Below, one piece after another: positions 1 to 5,488 of a DNA stretch of 5,488 bases. The number at the start of each line of letters is the position of its first letter. Within the stretch, counting starts at the first letter, position 1. The translations under genes and the position numbers were made by a program. The notes under the pieces were generated by a model. It did not search any database. It saw nothing but the letters and a program-made list of their open reading frames with translations, and was not told the origin of the DNA. This stretch comes from a bacterium (GTDB taxonomy: Bacteria > UBA9089 > JASEGY01). The DNA lies in the NCBI GenBank assembly GCA_030019105.1, contig JASEGY010000264.1:1-5488 (forward strand). The letters are read 5' to 3'.

Positions 1-3000
1 CAGACGAGCTCCTCCGGGGTGACTGTCAGGATCGTAGCTCCAACAGAGGTTTCTTATGGAGACATCTTTGAAGTAGCAATAGAGATTACCCAAGTGACTG
101 ACTTGGATATCGTTCTATTGAAATTAGAATTTGATCCTGCGGTTCTCCAGGTGGTCCCTCCTGTAAAGAAAGGAGAATTGACCTCAACGGTGGTGGAACC
201 TGCCCATAACATTCACAATGAAGAGGGATGGCTTAAAGCTATTTTCAATCTGCCTGGACTTACTGGAGTAAGTGGAGAAGGTTCTGTGGCCGTAATAGAA
301 TTTGAAGCTATAGGGTTTAATGGAGCAGTAAGTAAACTCGAATTGCCGGAATTTCAGCTGGGGGATATTGGAGCCAAGCCAATTCCTATTGGGGAAATCA
401 TTCCAGCCCAGGTGCAGGTAATTGGTGGCCCACCTCAGTCCCCTTACAATCTGAAGGCTACAGCTATATCAGAGACCGGAATTGGACTTACCTGGCAGAA
501 CAACCCCGGGGATAAGATCGGTTTTATTATTGAGAAGAGAAAGTTAGGTAAGACCTTCGGTGAACTAACCCGGGTAGCGGCTAATGCGACGACTTATACT
601 GACTTCAATCTTGAATCTGAAACGACTTACTGCTATCAGGTAAAGACATATAATGCCTATGGTGAGTCCAGACCATCAAATGAATCCTGTGCTACCTCCC
701 TGGGATCGTTGGCACCTCCGGATAATCTCTCGGCAGCGGCTGTGTTAAGTAGCCAGATCAGGCTCAATTGGAGGGATAATGCTAATAATGAGACTGGATT
801 TAAGATCGAAAGGAGAAAAGAAGGCAGCAATATCCGGAATCAAATAGGAACTGTTTCGGCTAATGCCACGACCTATTTAGATAGCGGGCTTGAGCCGGAG
901 ACCACTTATTATTACCAGATTAGGGCTTATGACCAGAGCAGGGATTCGGGGTATTCCAATGAGGCTTCAGCCACTACTCCTGGGAGTTTCTGGAGTGAAG
1001 TTAGCTCGCCGACTTCAACTCGGCTCAATTCAGTGAGCATGGTAAGCCCAACGGATGGATGGGTTGTTGGAGGAACCTGGGCAGGAGAAGGAGCTGCTGT
1101 CGGCGTTTTAGAAACTGCTATTCTTCACTATGACGGCAGTTCCTGGGGTGAAGTTAGTTCACCGACTTCAAATGGCCTCTCCTCCGTGAGCATGGTGAGC
1201 GCTACAGATGGCTGGGCCGTGGGAGAAAGCGGCACCATCCTCCACTATAATGGTACTTTATGGAGTACGGTTAGCTCGCCGACTTCAAGTTGGCTCTACT
1301 CAGTGACTATGGCAAGTGCTACAAATGGCTGGGCCGTGGGAGGTTACGGCACTATCCTTCACTATGACGGTAGTTCTTGGAGCGAGGTTAGCTCGCCGAC
1401 TTCAAATTATCTTTACTCAGTGAGTATGGCGAACGCTACAGATGGCTGGGCTGTAGGAAGTTATGGCACTATCCTTCATTATAACGGTAGTTCCTGGAGT
1501 ACGGTTAGCTCGCCGACTTCAACCTGGCTTAATTCAGTAAGCATGGTAAGCGCCATGGATGGCTGGGCTGTGGGATATGAAGGCCCCATCCTCCACTATG
1601 ACGGCAGTTCTTGGAGTACGGTTACGACTTCAGGATGGGGGTGGCCCCTCTCAGTGACCATGGTAAGCGCCACGGATGGCTGGGCCGTGGGATATGAAGG
1701 CACCATCCTCCACTATGACGGCAGTTCCTGGAGTACGGTTAGCTCGCCGACTTCAGATTATCTTATGTCAGTAACAATGGTGAGCGCGACAGATGGCTGG
1801 GCTGTGGGAGAGGGTGGCACCATCCTTCGGTTTGTTGGCGAACCAGACACTACCCCTAACATCTCAGTTTCCCTAATCTCTCACGACTTCGGCAGTATAA
1901 ATGTTGGAAGCCAGTCCGCATCTCAAACATTTACTATCTCAAACACAGGCGATGCAAACCTTGAGATAGGCGCAATTAGCCTTACAGGTGCAGATAGCTC
2001 TGAATTCAACATTCAGAGCGACAACTGCGCAGGACAGACATTAGCACCGGCAGACACCTGCACAGTTGATGTGGTATTTTCGCCCATATCAGCAGAATTA
2101 AAGACTGCAAACCTCTCTATCCCATCCAATGATCCTGATACACCAACCTTTGAAGTACCTTTGAGTGGGGAAGTGATCACATCTACCGACTCCAGTTCCG
2201 TTCTTATAAACGAAGTTGCCTTCAAGGAAACTAACGATTGGATCGAGTTTTATATCAGGGGGACATATCTGGGTGGATTGAGAGTTTACAAAGGAATAAC
2301 CATGGTCAAGGAATTCCCAGACATTAATGCCAACGCAGGCGACTATGTGCTTTTACACTTCGGTGGCGATTCGGCTAATGACGAGAATGATACCACTGGC
2401 AAGGGGGCTAATGGCTATTGGGATATCTACACAGACAATTCAGGGATAACAGGAACGGATGATATAGTCAGACTCCAGAAGCCAGGGACATCTTCAGTTT
2501 CATCCACTAACACCCTCGATGCTGTGATCTGGTCAAACAACGACGGCAACTTCACCGGCAGCAAATCAGTAGCCAACGCACTGGTAGAGGCGGGTCACTG
2601 GGATGCTGGATTTGATTTTAACGTGGAAGATTCCGGGGCAGTTATTGACAGCGATGATGTAGTATCCGGCTTCTCCATTGGGCGAGATATATCCTCGGCT
2701 GACAACAATTCCAGAAATGACTGGTCTATTCTGAACCAAACAGAAGGTGCTGTGAATGATACAGCAAGAAACCTACCTGATCTGGTAGTCAGCTCGCTTA
2801 CTGTTACATCTTGGGCACCAACTTCTGTCAATCAGAGCTATTCTATAAATTATAGCTACACTATCACAAACATTGGAACGGCACCAGCTAATTTAGATGG
2901 TCCGACAGAGGAGAATTACGACAATATCTCGGTTCAAGCCTGCCTGTCGGCGGATACAATTTTCTTTAACGAAGGAGATATTGCAGCAGGAGGAACGATC

Positions 3001-5488
3001 CTTGGCGTATCCCCATTGGGTGAACTTGCTCCTGGAAATTCGTTCAGTGGATCATTTGGGTGTTCTGTTGCAACGATTGATCCTTCGGTTACACCTTATC
3101 TTATCTTGATGGTGGATTGGGGTCAAAGAACTGCCGAATCTGATGAGTCAAATAACACTACAGCAACACTAATTGGGGATACGGATATTAATGATTGTTA
3201 TCCTGACTTGCCTGATCCAGAATTAATCGTGACTGGATCGGAAGACTACGAAGCAAATGGTTATGCGTGGACTCGGTTTCTATTAGCTGTAGCTAACAGT
3301 TCAGAGTTCCCTGATGAACTGTTCGACTCTGCTCCTCATCTTCCACCATGCGGTTTAAATACTAATTCCTCCAGGACCTGGGTAGATATATATGATGATA
3401 ATGATAATCGTCTGTATGGTTTTTGTGGTTTTCCGTCAGCAGAGAACTTGAATAGCATGTGGTTTGCTATACCGAGAGGTGGAACACCTCCGAACTCGGT
3501 GTATATTAAAATGATTGATCGAGAATGCAATATTACTTACACCTCTAACCTTGCGCCTATATCTAATGGGAGTAGCATTGTCACTCTGTTCTCGGATGAT
3601 TTTAATGATAACAGTATTGATACGGTTAAATGGATCTATGCTACGGGACACAGAGTAGCAGAAGAAAATAATATTATGAAAGTGGAAACAACAGTGACAG
3701 ACCAACCCGGCGTACTCAATTCTAAATGGATGGAGATCGATCCTAACGGTATCCTTACAGTTACAAGAAGGGTGTTAATACATTATGATACCCCGTATTA
3801 TTATATGGGCGAAAATGAATTTTTCCTGGGCTATTTTAGAATTCAGCTTGAAGGGGCGTCCGACCTCTTTGGCGTTAATTATTGTAACTATAAATATCAG
3901 ATGGACAAAGAGGGTTTCTTTCTTATGGGTAATGGTCATGAGAGCGATGCGATCACTGCTGTCTGGGATACATGGTTTGATGAAAAGCTGGCTTATAATC
4001 CGAATACAGGGATACTTGAATACTATATCGATGGAGTGAAGAAGGGGGAGTTTAATATAGGGCCACCACCAGAGTTGGCTGTTTACAAGATAAGGCTCTA
4101 TGTACAAGCCTACGGGTGGTGGACAACGCATTACCAGCATTTTGATAATATCGCTGTTACGCAATCTCAAACAAACCTTCCTGTGGAAATCCTTACTACT
4201 TCCCTTCCTAACGGCCAGGTTGGGGTATCCTATTCCCAAACTTTAACTGTCACTGGCGGCGCTCCTCCTGACACCTGGTCTAAAATCTCCGGCAACCTGC
4301 CAGACGGATTAAGCCTATCTCCTGACGGCATCATCTCAGGTACCCCAACCACAGAAGGTACATTTATCTTCACTGTCACGGTGCAAGACTCAAGCAATCC
4401 AGCGCAAACTGATACACAAGAATTGTCCATTACTATCACCGTAGATGACTCAATCAGGCTAACAAATGAAGCTGGAGATGAACTTCAGCCAGACCAATCT
4501 CATGATGGGGAATACATCGTTATGAGATCTAATATGAATGGGATAACAAATAATATCTGGAGAATGGACTCAAGTGGAGAGAATTTTGTAAAGTTAACGG
4601 ATATGCCCTCCCATCGTTCAGCATGGAATTCTGCGGTTCATCCTGATGGGAAATATGTCTACTACATGGATAATTCCCCAAGTGGCGCAGATTTTCATTG
4701 GTTTTGCAGGACTCTGATAGATGACACTGGAGGAAGAGAACAGATTCTTCTGATTCCTGGTGGGGACGGGGGAGGGAGATTGAGTTTTTCTCCGGACGGC
4801 TCTCAATTTGCTTACCATCATCATGGTTATGATGAGAAGAGGGTGAGATTTGGACGACATGATATAAAAATTTGCAACAGTGATGGCTCTAATTTAAGAA
4901 GTATTTTTAGAAATGACAATATGTCGAGTTGGAATAATGTAGCCTGGTCTTCTGATGGAACCCGTATTTACTTTTCTATGACAAGTGATGATGTAATCTC
5001 CTTATATTCGATAGGAATAGATGGCGCAGGACTTACTCGGCTCACAAATATCTCTCTTGGTAATTGTAGTCAACCTGCAGTATCACCTGACGGAAAGAAG
5101 ATAATTTTCCAGAACAAGAAAGATTCTGAACCTGATTATGAACTTTATATAATCTCTTCAGATGGATCAGGTGTTACAAGACTTACTGACAACGATTTCA
5201 ACGATGTAGAGCCCACATGGAGTTATGACGGAAGTAGGATTATTTATTCCGCTAATGCTGATGGAGATTATGATCTCTATGCCGTTACTATTGGCGATAC
5301 CTCTCCACCCACCTTGCAGATTACTAACCTGCTTCCTGAGAATAATGCTCGCTTAGGCTCGAATGATGTCACCTTTACCTGGCAGACCAGCCTGGCAGCT
5401 TCATCTGCGGTCTATCTCAAGAAAGAGGGGGATGCCAGTTACAGCAGCTACACGGGTGATGATGGTCTCTTCCATACGGTAACAGTGA
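1..5488 (+). CDS. Giant multidomain extracellular-type protein, partial at both ends
   Basis: Frame 1 reads through the whole window without a stop, giving 1829 residues; start and stop codons lie outside. The visible order is cohesin-like, FN3 x2, seven-bladed repeat propeller, ASH/choice-of-anchor D, LTD, CARDB-like, an unassigned module, LamG-like, He_PIG, six-bladed TolB-type propeller, and the start of another Ig/FN3-like domain. All recognised modules are non-catalytic beta folds that in other proteins mediate adhesion, scaffolding or sugar and protein binding. I therefore infer a secreted or surface protein, but the signal peptide and any C-terminal anchor or dockerin would be outside the window. 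Cysteines are sparse; two of them sit at the usual ASH-domain positions, which fits an oxidising location. Base composition differs strongly between modules, as in proteins assembled by domain shuffling. The reading frame and modular nature are certain; the biological role is not known. Confidence 0.96.
19..420 (+). other. Cohesin-like domain (residues ~7-140)
   Basis: The start V-R-I-V-A-P, followed by G-D-I-F-E-V-A-I-E-I, matches the first strands of cohesin domains. The signature L-E-F-D-P-A-V-L-Q-V (residues 42-51) corresponds to the family's conserved 'FDP..L' turn. Further on, G-V-S-G-E-G-S-V-A-V-I-E-F-E-A (from about residue 89) is the usual 'G.G.la.i.F.a' strand pair, and the domain closes with I-P-A-Q-V-Q-V. 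The length of about 134 residues suits the family. In cellulosomal bacteria cohesins bind dockerins; in many non-cellulolytic bacteria and archaea they occur alone in surface proteins. The binding partner here is unknown, and no dockerin calcium-loop repeat was seen in the window. A neighbouring Ig-like family is the alternative, but the FDP motif and the G-x-G strand argue for cohesin. Confidence 0.8.
424..699 (+). other. Fibronectin type III repeat 1 (residues ~142-233)
   Basis: A proline-rich entry (G-G-P-P-Q-S-P) is followed by the FN3 strand pattern: the B-strand tryptophan in I-G-L-T-W, the C strand G-F-I-I-E-K-R, the E-strand region T-T-Y-T-D, and the hallmark tyrosine-rich F strand T-T-Y-C-Y-Q-V-K-T-Y-N-A-Y-G. 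It ends with the usual S-N-E G-strand entry. Cysteines 211 and 230 could pair. FN3 modules are spacers or adhesion units in bacterial extracellular proteins. It is clearly related to the FN3 that follows, including the shared A-N-A-T-T-Y motif, so the two probably arose by internal duplication. Confidence 0.9.
706..981 (+). other. Fibronectin type III repeat 2 (residues ~236-327)
   Basis: The pattern repeats that of the first FN3: A-P-P-D-N-L-S-A entry, I-R-L-N-W B strand, N-E-T-G-F-K-I-E-R-R C strand, A-N-A-T-T-Y-L-D, then the T-Y-Y-Y-Q-I-R-A-Y F strand and Y-S-N-E-A-S-A-T-T-P exit. It lacks the two cysteines of its neighbour. It leads directly into the propeller with a linker of only about three residues (G-S-F), so the two FN3 units probably act as a stalk between the cohesin-like domain and the propeller. 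That geometric role is inferred. Confidence 0.9.
988..1839 (+). repeat. Seven tandem 39-residue propeller repeats (117-bp period)
   Basis: Repeat units start at tryptophan codons 991, 1144, 1261, 1378, 1495, 1612 and 1729. The spacings are 153, 117, 117, 117, 117 and 117 bp. The consensus is W-S-x-V-S-S-P-T-S, two variable residues, L-x-S-V-S-M-x-S-A-T-D-G-W-A-V-G, two variable residues, then G-T-I-L-H-Y-D-G-S-S. There are seven W-S-x-V strands and seven G-W-(A/V)-V-G strands. The last unit ends I-L-R-F-V-G without its own W-strand, so the N-terminal F-W-S-E-V strand would complete blade seven, a Velcro closure typical of beta-propellers. The repeats resemble the YCF48/BNR-like 'G-W-A-V-G...I-L-H-Y-D-G' propellers seen in bacterial surface proteins. 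No enzymatic residues are apparent, and a binding role is likely but unproven. The first unit carries a 12-residue insertion. Repeat conservation at DNA level indicates recent amplification or gene conversion. Confidence 0.93.
1849..2175 (+). other. ASH / choice-of-anchor D Ig-like domain (residues ~617-725)
   Basis: The opening I-S-V-S-L-I-S-H-D-F-G-S-I-N-V-G is the usual 'fG.v.vG' start of this family. It continues with T-F-T-I-S-N-T-G-D-A-N-L, then S-E-F-N-I, a cysteine pair (C676 and C687, D-N-C-A-G-Q and A-D-T-C-T-V), V-V-F-S-P, and the closing I-P-S-N-D-P-D-T-P with V-P-L-S-G. The two cysteines sit where family members have them and probably form a disulfide. These Ig-like domains (ASPM-SPD-2-Hydin type) are common in secreted bacterial proteins, where they act as spacers or adhesion modules. 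Recognition is strong; the specific role here is unknown. Confidence 0.9.
2200..2760 (+). other. Lamin-tail-like (LTD) domain (residues ~734-920)
   Basis: The module begins V-L-I-N-E-V-A and W-I-E-F-Y (747-751), the diagnostic 'v.INEv......dWiEl.N' opening of lamin tail domains. The G-D-Y-V-L-L-H-F strand, the N-T-L-D-A-V-I-W strand, the S-I-G-R motif (892-895) and the ending D-W-S-I-L-N-Q-T-E-G-A-V-N-D all match positions expected in bacterial LTDs. At about 187 residues it is longer than a typical LTD of roughly 110-150; the extra length lies mainly in acidic, Asn/Asp-rich loops (for example D-S-A-N-D-E-N-D) that could bind calcium. Bacterial LTDs occur in secreted nucleases, phosphatases and surface proteins and are thought to act in anchoring or adhesion. 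No nuclease motif accompanies this one. Confidence 0.8.
2773..3177 (+). other. CARDB-like Ig domain (residues ~925-1059)
   Basis: It starts L-P-D-L-V-V-S-S-L, the classic CARDB entry. It continues with a Y-T-I-T-N-I-G-T-A-P-A strand, where 'N-x-G' after the second strand is characteristic, and ends with A-E-S-D-E-S-N-N-T-T, the common 'v.E.deNN' terminus. A G-E-L-A-P-G-N-S-F-S-G strand precedes the last hairpin. Cysteines 981 and 1021 may pair. CARDB (cell adhesion related domain found in bacteria) modules are predicted adhesive Ig-like folds in secreted proteins. It joins the preceding LTD through a short T-A-R-N linker. Confidence 0.82.
3178..3570 (+). other. Unassigned module with four cysteines (residues ~1060-1190)
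   Basis: I do not assign this stretch to a named family. It opens like an Ig-type module (D-L-P-D-P-E-L-I-V-T-G-S). Its distinctive core is L-P-P-C-G-L-N-T-N-S-S-R-T-W-V-D-I-Y-D (residues 1114-1132), followed by R-L-Y-G-F-C-G-F, W-F-A-I-P-R-G and the closing V-Y-I-K-M-I-D-R-E-C-N-I-T-Y-T-S-N. Cysteines are at 1066, 1117, 1142 and 1176, so two disulfides are possible. The many alternating hydrophobic strands predict a beta sandwich. The dense Asp/Asn run Y-D-D-N-D-N-R could be a metal-binding or beta-turn loop. It is compact and bounded by recognised modules, so it is probably a real independent domain of unknown function. Confidence 0.6.
3583..4164 (+). other. LamG / concanavalin-like domain (residues ~1195-1388)
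   Basis: The entry L-F-S-D-D-F-N-D-N-S-I-D and V-K-W-I-Y, followed by E-E-N-N-I-M-K-V-E, is the usual start of bacterial concanavalin A-like lectin/glucanase (LamG-type) jelly-roll domains. Near the C-terminal end is the hairpin L-E-Y-Y-I-D-G-V-K-K-G, equivalent to the family's 'yvDG' hairpin, and the domain closes with F-D-N-I-A-V-T. The length of about 194 residues fits. No glycosidase E-x-D-x-x-E catalytic motif was found, so binding of a carbohydrate or another ligand is more likely than hydrolysis. The DNA here is AT-rich compared with the upstream propeller. Confidence 0.75.
4177..4443 (+). other. Putative-Ig (He_PIG) domain (residues ~1393-1481)
   Basis: The sequence follows the He_PIG pattern closely: I-L-T-T-S-L-P-N-G-Q-V-G-V-S-Y-S-Q-T-L, a short strand with G-G-A-P-P-D-T-W-S, then L-P-D-G-L-S-L-S-P-D-G-I-I-S-G-T-P-T, T-E-G-T-F-I-F-T-V-T-V-Q-D-S, and a closing L-S-I-T-I-T-V strand. 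These cadherin/Ig-like modules are repeat units and spacers in bacterial surface proteins. Only a single copy is present, between the LamG-like domain and the second propeller, where it probably acts as a spacer. The second proline-tyrosine position common in the family (P-P-Y-T-W) is P-P-D-T-W here. Confidence 0.93.
4444..5292 (+). other. Six-bladed TolB/PD40-type beta-propeller (residues ~1482-1764)
   Basis: Six PD40-type 'S-P-D-G' blade motifs are visible: S-H-D-G-E-Y (1500), H-P-D-G-K-Y (1547), S-P-D-G-S-Q (1597), S-S-D-G-T-R (1650), S-P-D-G-K-K (1695) and S-Y-D-G-S-R (1741). Most are followed by a hydrophobic strand and a D-G-S/S-S-G turn. Outer strands of the R-L-T-N type occur six times: I-R-L-T-N, V-K-L-T-D, I-L-L-I-P, R-S-I-F-R, T-R-L-T-N and T-R-L-T-D. 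The first precedes blade one and none follows blade six, so the N-terminal strand should close the ring. In TolB and related proteins this fold binds protein partners; in prolyl oligopeptidases it gates a protease, but no S-x-x-K or serine hydrolase domain is visible here. A non-enzymatic binding propeller is most likely. Its DNA is AT-rich. Confidence 0.9.
5302..5488 (+). other. Start of another Ig/FN3-like domain, cut by window edge
   Basis: After the propeller comes S-P-P-T-L-Q-I-T-N-L-L-P-E-N-N-A-R-L, a typical Ig-like entry with proline-rich linker. It is followed by the strand V-T-F-T-W-Q-T-S, with a core tryptophan in the position used by FN3 and Ig-like modules, and V-Y-L-K-K-E-G. About 62 residues are visible, so roughly the last third of a domain of normal size is missing. 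The family cannot be fixed from this part. It shows that the protein continues beyond the window. Confidence 0.65.

Noticed and set aside
169..180. AAGGAG-like sequence followed by TTG as an internal start
   Set aside because: The spacing to TTG is only about two bases, and the site is in the middle of the cohesin-like fold, with upstream strands that belong to the same domain.
991..1839. Direct repeats read as a CRISPR array or a DNA-level satellite
   Set aside because: The period is 117 bp with no unique spacers, it is a multiple of three, and it keeps a conserved protein motif in frame; it is a protein repeat.
3785..4039. Off-frame + strand open frame of 84 codons
   Set aside because: It overlaps the LamG-like coding frame out of phase and has no recognisable product.
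3583..4164. Family 16-type glycoside hydrolase activity for the LamG/concanavalin-like domain
   Set aside because: The E-x-D-x-x-E catalytic signature is absent, so only a binding role is supported.
3775..4239. Antisense open frame of 154 codons
   Set aside because: It lies opposite the LamG-like domain, whose frame is clearly coding. The translated antisense product shows no recognisable motif, and no convincing ribosome site was seen; it is a shadow of the sense frame.
4444..5292. Prolyl oligopeptidase or other hydrolase suggested by the PD40 propeller
   Set aside because: No alpha/beta-hydrolase domain or serine nucleophile motif follows; the chain passes straight into an Ig-like module.
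5486..5488. TGA at the very end as the gene's stop codon
   Set aside because: It is in frame 2, while the coding frame reads GTG then a single A; the Ig-like domain is also incomplete at that point.

Overview
The window is the interior of one very large protein-coding gene. Frame 1 of the + strand is open from the first base to the last: 1829 complete codons plus one base, with no stop. Neither the start codon nor the stop codon is inside the window. No second gene, RNA gene, promoter, terminator or mobile element is supported.

The protein is a chain of extracellular-type beta modules. From N to C terminus, with approximate residues of the visible fragment, they are: a cohesin-like domain (7-140); two fibronectin type III repeats (142-233 and 236-327); a seven-bladed beta-propeller built from 39-residue tandem repeats (330-613); an ASH-type 'choice-of-anchor D' Ig-like domain (617-725); a lamin-tail-like (LTD) domain (734-920); a CARDB-like Ig domain (925-1059); an unassigned cysteine-containing module (1060-1190); a LamG/concanavalin-like domain (1195-1388); a putative-Ig (He_PIG) domain (1393-1481); a six-bladed TolB/PD40-type propeller (1482-1764); and the start of another Ig/FN3-like domain that runs off the right edge.

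The content points to a secreted or surface-attached adhesion, scaffold or carbohydrate-contact protein. No catalytic motif was recognised. The most distinctive feature is the propeller at 988-1839. Five of its six repeat periods are exactly 117 bp, the repeats are highly similar at DNA level, and the differences between them fall mostly in two loops. One repeat carries a 6-base deletion balanced by a 6-base insertion.

The organism cannot be fixed from the sequence. GC is moderate and very uneven (hand-counted 60-base lines range from about 25% to about 62%), and AGA/AGG and ATA codons are used freely. Modular giants of this kind, with cohesin, FN3, LTD, CARDB and He_PIG modules, are typical of uncultivated environmental bacteria (candidate phyla, Planctomycetes-like lineages) and also occur in some archaea. 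That placement is inference only.
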